From: Rhizobium tropici CIAT 899
Lineage (GTDB): Bacteria; Pseudomonadota; Alphaproteobacteria; Rhizobiales; Rhizobiaceae
Direction: 5' to 3'
Assembly (NCBI RefSeq): GCF_000330885.1
Contig: NC_020062.1
Span: 1,248,374-1,312,373 of the forward strand
Length of the DNA: 64,000 bases
The first letter of the stretch is position 1, and every line of letters starts with the position of its first letter. Below the pieces are notes generated by a model that was not told the DNA's origin, searched no databases, and worked only from the letters and a program-made list of their open reading frames with translations. Positions 16,922 through 24,782 of the stretch are shown piece by piece. The position numbers and the translations under genes were made by a program.

Positions 16922-18325
16922 CTAGAAGAATGAGGCGGACATTTCCGGTGGGCCTTCGAGCGCATGCGCCATGAAGTCGAGCGCGCCTTTCAGTCGGTCG
17001 CGGCCGATCGGCCCGCCAAGGCAGATGCGCACAGCCTCACTGACCGCACCATCGACTGTAAAGGCGTCGCTTGCCACGACGCCGATACCGGAGGAACGCA
17101 TGTGACTGCTGAAGGTCGACCGGGTCCAGCCGTTGGTTAGCGGCATCCAGATGTTGAAGCTGATCGGATCGGCCTTGTAGCTGCCCTTGGGCAGAATATC
17201 GGCCACCATCTGCTGGCGGGCGGCTGCCTCGGCGCGGATGAAGCGCAGGATCGAATCCGCCGTGCCATCCTCGATCCACCGAGTGGCGAGCGCAACGGTC
17301 ATCGGCGAGGCCATGACATTGTTTGTACGCATGGCGCTGACGAAGGGCCAGATCGCCTTGGTGTCCGGAGCAACCACATAGGCAAGGCGAAGGCCGGCAC
17401 CGATGCATTTTGCAAGACCACCAATATGCCATGTCAAGTCTGGCGCGATGGCGCCAAGCGGCGGCGGCCCGTGCAAGGGAATGAAGCCGTAGGCATCATC
17501 CTCAATGATGGGCACATGATATTTGCGGGCGACGGCGACGATCTCCCCGCGGCGCTTCTCGGGAATGGTCAGCGTCAAAGGGTTCTGCAGCGTCGGATTG
17601 AGATAGAGCGCTTTCGGCTGCAGTCGCTCGCAAGCCTCGGCAAAGGCATCGGGCAATATGCCCTCATCATCCATCTGCAAGCCTGAGAGATTGAGGCGCA
17701 GCTGGGCAGCGATCGAGCGCATACCCGGATAGGTAATGATTTCCGACAGGACTGTCTCGCCAGGCTTTGCCAGAAGACCGAAGATCGCCAGCAGCGCCGG
17801 ATGCGCGCCTGGCGTTACGAAGATACGCTCTTGCGAAGGCACCAGGCCGCGACGGCTGAGCCAGGCGGCAGCGGTATCCTTATCCATGCCTGATCCGCCG
17901 AAGCCCTGGTATCGCAGCAGTGGAACCAGATTGCTTGCCACGGCTGACAGGCCTTCGCGCATACGGGCAATCAAATCCGCATCGTCAGGCTCTGGTGGAA
18001 GGTTCATCGACAAGTCCACCAACGAAGCACGACGTGGATCGGGCATGGCATCGGACACGAAACCACGCCTTTCGCGATCTTGCCCGCCTGTGACGAAAGT
18101 GCCCCTGCCGACGTGCGAATCCACCAGGCCGCGCTTCTGCGCCTCGACATAACCGCGAGCCACCGTGGTGAAATCGATGTTCAGCCGCTTGGCCATCTCT
18201 CTTTGCGGCGGCAAACGGTCTCCCACCGCCAGCACGCCACTTCTCAGATCCATTTCGATCAGGTCGGCAATAGCCATGTAGCGAGGGCTGGAGGAGCGAC
18301 TAAGGTCAGGATGCCAGTCTTTCAT
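16922..18325 (-). CDS. MocR-type regulator: GntR HTH fused to class I aminotransferase
   Basis: 467 residues from the ATG at 18323-18325 (MKDWHPDLSRS); further in-frame starts exist up to 18538 but MocR proteins typically begin as chosen. Residues 15-80 form a winged HTH (LPPQREMAKRLNIDFTTVARGYVEAQKRG). Residues about 110-460 are an aminotransferase fold with EDDAYGF and HIGGLAKCIGAGLRLAYVV, in which K306 would hold pyridoxal phosphate. MocR proteins regulate genes of PLP-linked or amino-acid metabolism and are usually not catalytic. No obvious divergent target gene is present: the next 349 bases are non-coding. Confidence 0.9.
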   Translation of the reverse strand: MKDWHPDLSRSSSPRYMAIADLIEMDLRSGVLAVGDRLPPQREMAKRLNIDFTTVARGYVEAQKRGLVDSHVGRGTFVTGGQDRERRGFVSDAMPDPRRASLVDLSMNLPPEPDDADLIARMREGLSAVASNLVPLLRYQGFGGSGMDKDTAAAWLSRRGLVPSQERIFVTPGAHPALLAIFGLLAKPGETVLSEIITYPGMRSIAAQLRLNLSGLQMDDEGILPDAFAEACERLQPKALYLNPTLQNPLTLTIPEKRRGEIVAVARKYHVPIIEDDAYGFIPLHGPPPLGAIAPDLTWHIGGLAKCIGAGLRLAYVVAPDTKAIWPFVSAMRTNNVMASPMTVALATRWIEDGTADSILRFIRAEAAARQQMVADILPKGSYKADPISFNIWMPLTNGWTRSTFSSHMRSSGIGVVASDAFTVDGAVSEAVRICLGGPIGRDRLKGALDFMAHALEGPPEMSASFF

Positions 18326-18674
18326 GTCGTGATCCGCAATGTGTGAGGCGCGTGGGCGAGTCACCATTGACCATATATTGTTGCAAAATTCCCTGTCACG
18401 GGAAAACGCCTGCGCATAAGTGCGATGCTTCACGAACAGCTGTTGGCGGTCATCATTACAATGGCAAATTGCCTCCAAAATTGATCTCTTAATTGAATGT
18501 CTCTTTGAAGAAATTGGATGCAAATTATGCAGCATCAATTTGGCGCAGCGCTTGTTATTTCATGGCACACCCCCACACGAGCTCTTCTTGGGGGCGCCAT
18601 AATCCGATGCGCTCTTGCCTGATTGGCCATCGCCGAAGCCACGCTCGCCAGGACGGACTAGCCGGTGATAGGGG
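18326..18674. other. Non-coding region upstream of the MocR gene
   Basis: 349 bases, AT-rich in the middle (18440-18560). It contains GGCAA-A-TTGCC near 18462-18472, a short inverted repeat that might be a regulator site. No gene was found that could be the usual divergent MocR target. Confidence 0.4.
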
Positions 18675-18938
18675 TCAATCGAACGGGTTATCGAGATATA
18701 CCCGATCCACAAGCTTCAGGCTGCGGTCGGGTTGCAGGATGTAGGTCTCGCGCACTCGTTCGCCCCACTGATCTGTGAATGTGTGAGGGACAATGCTACC
18801 GATCGGTGATTTTAGTAACCGTTGGCTCGGCTGCCCGCCGTAGGTGATGCTTCCGGGAATAGGCTTCAGCCCCTCTTGGCTGGTTTGGCAGGCCGCAAGC
18901 ATTCCCGCCAGAATTCCCGCTGCGACCATTCTTTTCAT
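18675..18938 (-). CDS. Small lipoprotein, unknown function
   Basis: 87 residues from the ATG at 18936-18938, preceded by [29 protein letters not shown] is a lipoprotein signal peptide with lipobox LAAC, so the mature protein is probably anchored to the outer membrane through Cys17. The rest (QWGERVRETYILQPDRSLKLVDRVYLDNPFD) does not match a family I know. It stands alone, between the MocR gene and the NUDIX gene. Confidence 0.75.
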   Translation of the reverse strand: MKRMVAAGILAGMLAACQTSQEGLKPIPGSITYGGQPSQRLLKSPIGSIVPHTFTDQWGERVRETYILQPDRSLKLVDRVYLDNPFD

Positions 18939-19332
18939 CGCCTGCTCCAATCTTGCTTCGATATACCAAACCGAATGTCGGCATGGAGGTTCCACCAAGT
19001 GGATCATAGATCAGCGAAGAGCATCAAGCCCGAATGTTCGCCCTGCCACCGGAGGTTCCTCCAATGACAGGGCAGACCGCCGACGGGTGATAATAGTGTC
19101 GGCGACCGGGGGCGGTCATCCACTATCCGAATAGACCTACGTTGAACACGGACCTTAGTCTGATGACGAGCGACACTCTTGCCAAGATGAGCCGGAATTC
19201 GGTGGGTATCGGACCATCGCAACGGCCGGATGCCGATCACGGGCCCCGCGTCCGATCGACTTCGACCGTTTCGGGAGGCCAAAAACCGTGACCATTGCGC
19301 TTCCAGCTGAGCAGACAAGGTCGCACGGGCGA
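18939..19332. other. Non-coding region between the lipoprotein and NUDIX genes
   Basis: 394 bases with GC content like the surroundings. Open frames in it lack ribosome binding sites and recognisable motifs. A short inverted repeat GGAGGTTCC is repeated around 18985 and 19051. Nothing else was found. Confidence 0.35.
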
Positions 19333-19848
19333 TTATTTGCGCTGCGGCTTAAAATTGACGAGCAATGATTTAAGCTCGATTTCACGCACGCGGCGCGCCG
19401 CCTCGTCGGGGCTGACCCAATCAATCCGGCGCTGTCCTCGTTCCTTGAACTCCGCCCCGACCTCCTTCACCTCGATTTGGAACATGTCGACGACGCAGGG
19501 CGCGACTTTTCCGTCAGGGAGTTCTTTAAGATAGGTGTACCGGCCAAACGGCACCTTCCTCACCTTGCCACGAACGCCCGCCTCCTCCCAGGCTTCGATC
19601 GCAGCCGCCTCATGAGGCTCCTTGCCTTTCATTGGCCAACCTTTTGGTACAATCCAACGGCCGCTCTCGCGTGACGTAATCACCAATATCTCGATTTCGC
19701 CTTCATCACCCTTGTAGCGGAAACAAAGTGCACCATACTGGTTGCGGAAAGCACTTGAAAACAGCTTCTCCGGCGTTCGCGCAAGCTGCTGCAGTAAGTG
19801 TTTCGGTTTGGATGATGCAGGCTTTCCGCCTTGCTTTTTCGACTTCAT
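19333..19848 (-). CDS. NUDIX hydrolase (diphosphoinositol-polyphosphate hydrolase-like subgroup)
   Basis: 171 residues. The Nudix box region is GWPMKGKEPHEAAAIEAWEEAGV (residues 70-92). The metal-binding glutamates E85, E88 and E89 are present, but the first Glu of the classic box is replaced by Lys76. WIVPKGWPMKGK before the box resembles the eukaryotic DIPP subgroup and its rhizobial relatives. It would hydrolyse a nucleoside diphosphate linked to another moiety, or a related diphosphate; the substrate is not known. The N-terminus is a basic low-complexity tail (KSKKQGGKPASSKPK). Isolated gene, transcribed away from the eamA gene. Confidence 0.88.
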   Translation of the reverse strand: MKSKKQGGKPASSKPKHLLQQLARTPEKLFSSAFRNQYGALCFRYKGDEGEIEILVITSRESGRWIVPKGWPMKGKEPHEAAAIEAWEEAGVRGKVRKVPFGRYTYLKELPDGKVAPCVVDMFQIEVKEVGAEFKERGQRRIDWVSPDEAARRVREIELKSLLVNFKPQRK

Positions 19849-20180
19849 GCCGTCCAGCTTGTCAGATTTTCACCCGTGCCTCAATTACGTTAGCGACGTT
19901 TTTGAACCTGAAGATACTTCTGTCGCCTACCTGATATGACGGGCAGGCGGTGCAAGTCGTTCGACCTGGCACGCTTAAACATTGCGCGATCCATCAACCA
20001 AGATCCCAAAACGCCCGGCAATCGCCATCGCAGAAACCGGCGCAGCAGCGGCATCGTGGATGCAATTTAATAATAATTGCGTTTTGCAAGTAAATAGTTG
20101 ACATTACGCTCTGAGTCCTGTGCACCTTATGCTGAACTCGCCGCTTGCCTGGATTACCGTCTGGCCACAAAGGATGTGAG
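19849..20180. other. Divergent intergenic region between NUDIX and eamA
   Basis: 332 bases without a gene. It contains a cluster of repeats: GCAATT, 7-base spacer, AATTGC at 20062-20080 and the shared operator-like motif at 20075-20091. A TTGACA at 20098-20103 could be a -35 element for eamA, but no good -10 follows at 17 bases. Confidence 0.5.
20075..20091 (-). promoter_or_regulatory. Shared operator-like motif, copy upstream of eamA
   Basis: Read on the minus strand: ACTTGCAAAACGCAATT. It matches the copy at 21258-21274 at 15 of 17 positions. It lies 89 bases upstream of the eamA start, in the middle of a divergent intergenic region. Confidence 0.65.
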
Positions 20181-21044
20181 ATGACCGCAGCCCTGTTTCT
20201 TGCAACTGTGCTTTTTTGGGGCTCGGGCGCCATTGTGACGTCCCTTCAGGCAAGCGCTTCCGCACCTGAGCTATCGGTCGCCATTCGCATGTTTCTTGTT
20301 GGGTCAGGCATGCTCGGCTTTTCGATCGCAACCGGCAAACCGATCACAATTGTGCGCGGCGACCGTTCTTGGGTGGCAATGCAGGGCATATTGTTTTTCG
20401 GGCTAGCTTTCATCGCCTTTTACAAGGCGACGCAAGGTATACCGAGCGGGATCGCAGCTCTGGTGCTGTCGAGTTCCTCGCTTTTCGCCGCGGTAGCCAG
20501 CCGGTTTCTGCTGGATCTACGAATAAGCCGCCGCGCCGCGATCGGCATAATCTTTGGCCTATTGGGCCTCGGCATCGTGGCCGCCCCACAGATCTTTGCC
20601 TTGCATCTCAACCAGCAAACCATGAAAGGCTTTATCTGGGCCGCCATTGCCGCGATAGCGACCGGCGCAGGGACGGCGATCGCTGCGCGCAACCAGCGGC
20701 GCGGCGTGCCCATCCCAGTCCTCATGGGCTGGGGCGCATTGTGCGGATGCGGCTTCGGGTTCGCCTGGGCTCTGGTTGTCGGCACATCCCTGACAATACC
20801 TGTAACAACCGGCTATCTGGCACAGCTTGCTTATCTCGCAATTGTCGCCTCCTGCGTCACCTTTCTCATGTATTTCACGCTGATTGAAAAGGTCGGCCCA
20901 GCCCGCGCCGCTTATGCGTTAACCGTCGTTCCCATCGTTGCTATGACAATTTCCGTCATATTCGAAGGGCTGCACGTCGATACACGTCTCGCCCTCGGTG
21001 GCGCAACGATCATTCTGGGCAATATCCTGATCCTTAATGCCTGA
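20181..21044 (+). CDS. EamA/DMT-family membrane transporter
   Basis: 287 residues from the ATG at 20181, preceded by AAAGGATGTGAG. About ten hydrophobic helices in two halves, the duplicated EamA arrangement of drug/metabolite transporters: ATVLFWGSGAIVTSLQAS near the start of the first half and KGFIWAAIAAIATGAGTAIAA of the second. Family members export (sometimes import) amino acids, purines or other small metabolites. A near-identical 17-bp motif is shared with the methyltransferase/prephenate dehydratase operon downstream, so its substrate may be a product of that pathway. The gene ends in its own 345-base intergenic gap and is not co-transcribed with that operon in any obvious way. Confidence 0.88.
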   Translation: MTAALFLATVLFWGSGAIVTSLQASASAPELSVAIRMFLVGSGMLGFSIATGKPITIVRGDRSWVAMQGILFFGLAFIAFYKATQGIPSGIAALVLSSSSLFAAVASRFLLDLRISRRAAIGIIFGLLGLGIVAAPQIFALHLNQQTMKGFIWAAIAAIATGAGTAIAARNQRRGVPIPVLMGWGALCGCGFGFAWALVVGTSLTIPVTTGYLAQLAYLAIVASCVTFLMYFTLIEKVGPARAAYALTVVPIVAMTISVIFEGLHVDTRLALGGATIILGNILILNA

Positions 21045-21389
21045 AACCGGACCGTTAACAATCATTTGAGATCAGGATCGTACCAGGATGTGCATTGGCA
21101 GGCATTGGGATCATAACCGGCTATAGCTTAGCGGCTCCTGCGAAATCCGGGATAGGGCTATTCCAATCAGGGAGAATATCCTCTTCAGACAGCAATTGCC
21201 TCGGGCAAGACTGCCTCCAAAGAGATCGATTGCACAAAACTTATGCATGTCCAAATTACTTGCAAATAGCAATTGATTTCCTATCAAATCTATGTTGTAG
21301 TTTTAATCATAAGAGGTAAATCGCATCGCGATTACCCGTATAACTAGAATCTAGGGAGATGTCCGAACCGCAACAATTTTGGAAGGCAT
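21045..21389. other. Intergenic region before the aromatic-acid operon
   Basis: 345 bases. The second half (from 21235) is AT-rich and contains the shared motif at 21258-21274, followed by a TTGAT/ATCAA inverted repeat at 21273-21287. A possible promoter is TTGCAA (21260-21265), 16 bases, TATCAA (21282-21287), which would put the motif on the -35 element. No RNA gene was recognised. Confidence 0.5.
21258..21274 (+). promoter_or_regulatory. Shared operator-like motif, copy upstream of the methyltransferase operon
   Basis: ACTTGCAAATAGCAATT, 15 of 17 positions equal to the eamA copy and 12 of 17 to the copy at the marR start. It is 115 bases upstream of the ATG at 21390. Confidence 0.65.
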
Positions 21390-22196
21390 ATGTTCATGTA
21401 TATGTCCTCGACACCGATTGAATCTGAGGTCGTCTTTTCAGGTCGCCGCTCGGCGACCTACCGCGATGCACTCCACCTCTTCCCCGATGCCTGGCTTGAC
21501 GATATTGCCGCCATGCGCCGCTTCCTGCAGCCGGTCGATGGCCGACGAGTCTTGGAAATCGGCGCCGGCAACGGTCATTTCAGCCGAGCAATTGCCGAAG
21601 ATGTAGGCCCTACAGGCTTACTGGTCGCAACCGATCCGTCCACCGAACAACTTGAGGATCTCGAAATCGAAAGTGGCGGCCGGATCAGGGTCTTCGGTCA
21701 GGCAGCGCACATGCTCGACCTGCCGATCCGCGATTTTGACATGGCCTGGTCGCGCGGCGCCGTCCACCATATTTCCGACAAGACAGCGGCTTGGGCGGCT
21801 ATCGCAGCCCATATGCGCCCCGGCGGCAAGCTGGTGATTGCCGACATCTTCGCCGGAACGCGACTTGCCGCCTATTTCGACGATTTTATCGCCCTGAGTT
21901 GCTGTACCGGCCACGAGGTCTCTTTCCTCTCGCGGGAATTTGCCACCAGCTTGTGCGCTCTGACCGGATGGGACAAGCCCCAATTTACCGATGTCACCAC
22001 CCGCTGGCGCTTCGATACCAAGGCAGATCTCGGACATTTTCTGCGATTGCTGTTCTCGGCAACCGAGACCTTCACCGACGACGACTGCCTTGTTGCAGCG
22101 GAACGCCATCTTGACATCGTTTCCGACGGCAACGGCATCGCCCTGCTTTGGCCGATGACCGTGATGGAAACGACAAGGCTGCCCACCGCAAATTAA
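21390..22196 (+). CDS. Class I SAM-dependent methyltransferase
   Basis: 268 residues if it starts at the ATG at 21390; ATG codons at 21396 and 21402 are alternatives (MFMYMSS...). Motif I is VLEIGAGNGHFSR near residue 52, followed by VATDPSTEQ and by DMAWSRGAVHHIS and MRPGGKLVIADIF. This is the Methyltransf_11/25 arrangement of small-molecule methyltransferases. A Cys pair (LSCCTGHE) lies in the C-terminal half. It is the first gene of a same-strand row with prephenate dehydratase and hydroxy-acid dehydrogenases, so an aromatic 2-oxo or hydroxy acid could be its substrate; this is inference only. Confidence 0.82.
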   Translation: MFMYMSSTPIESEVVFSGRRSATYRDALHLFPDAWLDDIAAMRRFLQPVDGRRVLEIGAGNGHFSRAIAEDVGPTGLLVATDPSTEQLEDLEIESGGRIRVFGQAAHMLDLPIRDFDMAWSRGAVHHISDKTAAWAAIAAHMRPGGKLVIADIFAGTRLAAYFDDFIALSCCTGHEVSFLSREFATSLCALTGWDKPQFTDVTTRWRFDTKADLGHFLRLLFSATETFTDDDCLVAAERHLDIVSDGNGIALLWPMTVMETTRLPTAN

Positions 22197-22224
22197 TCAT
22201 GGATGAGCGATCACAGGCGCTCGA

Positions 22225-22250
22225 CGCGGGAGGGGGTTATCCTGCCCGCG
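22225..22250 (+). other. Intercistronic hairpin
   Basis: CGCGGG-AGG, loop, CCT-G-CCCGCG forms a stem of nine pairs with one bulged G between the methyltransferase gene and the prephenate dehydratase gene. There is no T-run, so it may be an mRNA processing or stability element and not a full terminator. Confidence 0.4.
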
Positions 22251-22290
22251 GCGTGACCTGGCGTGCGCAAATCTCCTTCGGAGTTCGCCT

Positions 22291-23322
22291 ATGACATCGA
22301 CCGCCGCAAACCGTGGATCCACGCCCCCTCGCCCTGCGATCCCTTTCGATCCGAATACAAGTATATCGCCTCCGGTTGCCACGAAACTTGGTTCGGAGCT
22401 TGCGGTCCATAAGGTCGGATATAATGGTCGGCCCGGTGCATTTGCGGATGTTGCCTGCAGGATGGCGTTCCCATCCGCCGACCGCATCGCCCTGCCGAGC
22501 CTGGAGACCACGATTGCCAGCACCGTCCGCGGTGAAGTCGACCGGATCCTCCTGCCATGCGAAAACAGCTTGGTCGGGCGGGTGCCGGATGTGCACAGGA
22601 TCGTGCCCGACAGTGGTTTGCACATCGTCGGCGAACATTTTCAACGCGTCGAACATTGCCTCATGGCGCCGCCAGGCGCTTCGCTTGCAAGCATCAGGCG
22701 CGTGCGCTCGCACCCCGTCGCACTTGGCCAGGTCAGCCGGCTAATTGCGGCACTTGATCTCGAGGCCATTGCCGCTCCGACGACATCGCACGCCGCCGAG
22801 CTGGTGGCATCTTGCAAGGATCCATCCGAGGCCGCGATTGCCTCGGATGTCGCCGCCGACCTTTATGGATTGGATATCCTTAAACGCAATGTCGAAGACG
22901 ATCCGCATAACACGACACGGTTCTACGTGCTGTCTGCCGAACCTCAAGCGGTCGAGCAAAAAACACAGCTTCTGACGACGATCGTCTTCCGCACCCAGAA
23001 CCGGCCGGGCTGCCTCTACCATGCCATTGCCGGATTTGCCGAAAACGGCATCAACATGACCAAGATCGAAAGCTACCTCGTCGGCGGACAGTTCGTGCCA
23101 TCCCGCTTCCTTTGCGAGTTCGAGGGCGATCCAGCCACATCGGAGGTGGCCGATGCGCTCGATACTCTCGCCCACCATGCTCGCGAGCTGGTCGTGCTCG
23201 GGACATTCCCGATGGCAAGCCACCACCTGCGCAACCGCAGTGAGGAAAAGCTCTCGTCATGGGGGACCAAGCCTCCAGCCGCCTTTCGATGGTCCGATGG
23301 CCAGCAGGAGGCCGATCGATGA
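22291..23322 (+). CDS. Prephenate dehydratase with ACT domain (divergent paralogue)
   Basis: 343 residues. The dehydratase domain (about 40-225) has GYNGRPGAFADVA, LPCENSLVGRV and NTTRFYVLS; the Thr-Arg-Phe triad of the last motif is catalytic. The ACT domain (about 235-310) has NRPGCLYHAI and KIESYLVGG, the alphaproteobacterial form of the GALV and ESRP elements that bind phenylalanine. The enzyme turns prephenate into phenylpyruvate. It starts MTSTAANRGSTPPRP, with about 35 extra residues before the domain, and its core differs from the housekeeping rhizobial PheA as I remember it. Its stop overlaps the start of the FAD oxidase gene (ATGA), so its role is probably linked to the dehydrogenases and not only to phenylalanine synthesis. 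Confidence 0.88.
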   Translation: MTSTAANRGSTPPRPAIPFDPNTSISPPVATKLGSELAVHKVGYNGRPGAFADVACRMAFPSADRIALPSLETTIASTVRGEVDRILLPCENSLVGRVPDVHRIVPDSGLHIVGEHFQRVEHCLMAPPGASLASIRRVRSHPVALGQVSRLIAALDLEAIAAPTTSHAAELVASCKDPSEAAIASDVAADLYGLDILKRNVEDDPHNTTRFYVLSAEPQAVEQKTQLLTTIVFRTQNRPGCLYHAIAGFAENGINMTKIESYLVGGQFVPSRFLCEFEGDPATSEVADALDTLAHHARELVVLGTFPMASHHLRNRSEEKLSSWGTKPPAAFRWSDGQQEADR

Positions 23323-24746
23323 CGACGGCGGTAAACCACTACGGACGCCATGGCGATCTTGTCGATGCGGCAATCGCGAAATTGAAGCTGCATTTTGGCG
23401 AGCGGCTGACAACGGCGACTGCCGTGCGTGATCAGCATGGCCATGATGTGAGTTGGCATCCCTCCTATCCGCCGGACGCGGTCGTCTTCCCGGATACGGC
23501 GGATGAGGTATCGCGTATCGTCGCGACCTGCCACGCTTTTGACGTGCCGGTGATCCCGTTTGGAACCGGCACCTCCTGCGAGGGTCATGTTGCCGCCCTT
23601 ATGGGCGGAATATGCATCGACCTCTCGCGGCTGGATCGAATTTTGACGATTCAACCGGACGATATGACGGCGACGGTCGAGGCAGGCGTCACCCGCAAGC
23701 GCCTGAACGCCGAACTGCGCGATACCGGACTGTTCTTTCCCGTCGATCCCGGCGCGGATGCCTCACTTGGCGGAATGGCCTCGACGCGTGCCTCCGGTAC
23801 GAACGCCATGCGGTATGGCACGATGAAAGACAATGTCGTTTCACTCGGTGTCGTTCTGCCCAATGGCGATCGGATCCGCACCGCAAGCCATGCCCGCAAA
23901 TCGGCCGCGGGCTATGATCTGACACGTCTCTGGGTGGGATCGGAAGGCACGCTCGGCATCGTGACCGACGTGACTGTCAAATTGCATCCAATTCCGGACC
24001 ACGTCGTTGCGATTTCGGCGAGTTTCTCCACACTGGAACAAGCGGTCGGCTTCGTGCTTGTTGCGACCAAGCTCACCGACAGTTTGGCACGCATCGAACT
24101 GCTCGATGAACTGCAGGTCGAGGCCGTCAACAGCTATTCGAAACTCTCCTTGCCGGTCGAGCCGACGCTTTTTATCGAACTGCACGGTAGTCGCGCTGCG
24201 GTCGAGGCCGCCTTGCCGTTCATAGAGACGGAGGCACATGCCGCTGGCGCCAGTCGATTTGACACGGCCGTATCGGCGGAGGCCCGAGGCAGGCTCTGGC
24301 AGGCACGCCATGATATATGGTGGGCCAACCTTGCGCTGCGCCCGGGCGCAAGCGCCCTGCCTACAGATAGCTGCGTGCCGGTATCCCGGCTCGTCGAGGC
24401 CATTCTTGCTGCCAAGGCCGATGTGAGAGACCTTGGCCTTCTCGCACCGATCTGCGGCCATGTGGGGGACGGAAATTTCCATCTTTGCGTCCTATTCGAT
24501 CCCGCCGATCCCGATGAGCGTCAGCGCGTCGAAACCCTGACCAAGCGTCTTGCGGCCCGCGCAATCGCGCTGCAGGGGACATCGACCGGCGAGCATGGGA
24601 TCGGCCACGGCAAGATGGCCGCGCTCGTCGCAGAGCATGGTCCCGCCATTCGGGTGATGGCCGCGATCAAACGCGCCGTCGATCCTCACAACATCATGAA
24701 TCCAGGCAAGATTTTCAATCTCGCCGAGGCACCGCCGTTCAATTGA
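23319..24746 (+). CDS. FAD-linked 2-hydroxy-acid dehydrogenase (GlcD / D-lactate dehydrogenase family)
   Basis: 475 residues from the ATG at 23319, which overlaps the upstream stop and follows CAGGAGGCC. The FAD_binding_4 domain covers about 45-190, with IPFGTGTSCEGHV and GGMASTRASGTNAMRYG. The FAD-oxidase C domain follows, with PICGHVGDGNFHL (metal-binding His pair), STGEHGIGHGK and a DPHNIMNPGKIF ending. Family members oxidise D-2-hydroxy acids to 2-oxo acids, passing electrons to a cytochrome or quinone. Next to prephenate dehydratase and an FMN-linked L-2-hydroxy-acid dehydrogenase, a D-phenyllactate- or D-mandelate-like substrate is plausible but not shown. Confidence 0.92.
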   Translation: MTTAVNHYGRHGDLVDAAIAKLKLHFGERLTTATAVRDQHGHDVSWHPSYPPDAVVFPDTADEVSRIVATCHAFDVPVIPFGTGTSCEGHVAALMGGICIDLSRLDRILTIQPDDMTATVEAGVTRKRLNAELRDTGLFFPVDPGADASLGGMASTRASGTNAMRYGTMKDNVVSLGVVLPNGDRIRTASHARKSAAGYDLTRLWVGSEGTLGIVTDVTVKLHPIPDHVVAISASFSTLEQAVGFVLVATKLTDSLARIELLDELQVEAVNSYSKLSLPVEPTLFIELHGSRAAVEAALPFIETEAHAAGASRFDTAVSAEARGRLWQARHDIWWANLALRPGASALPTDSCVPVSRLVEAILAAKADVRDLGLLAPICGHVGDGNFHLCVLFDPADPDERQRVETLTKRLAARAIALQGTSTGEHGIGHGKMAALVAEHGPAIRVMAAIKRAVDPHNIMNPGKIFNLAEAPPFN

Positions 24747-24782
24747 GCAAGATCCATAAACCAGGGAGGGAATAGAATATTC

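Noticed and set aside
18420..18744. Short plus-strand frames upstream of the MocR gene as its missing divergent target
   Set aside because: They have no ribosome binding site, no motif and Cys/Trp-rich composition typical of non-coding frames.
21101..21180. Possible tRNA-like fold in the gap after eamA
   Set aside because: No acceptor stem pairing, T-loop or anticodon arm could be drawn.
22291..23322. Missing ESRP motif in the ACT domain as a sign of a dead regulatory site
   Set aside because: The ESY form occurs in ordinary alphaproteobacterial prephenate dehydratases, so it is not a defect by itself.
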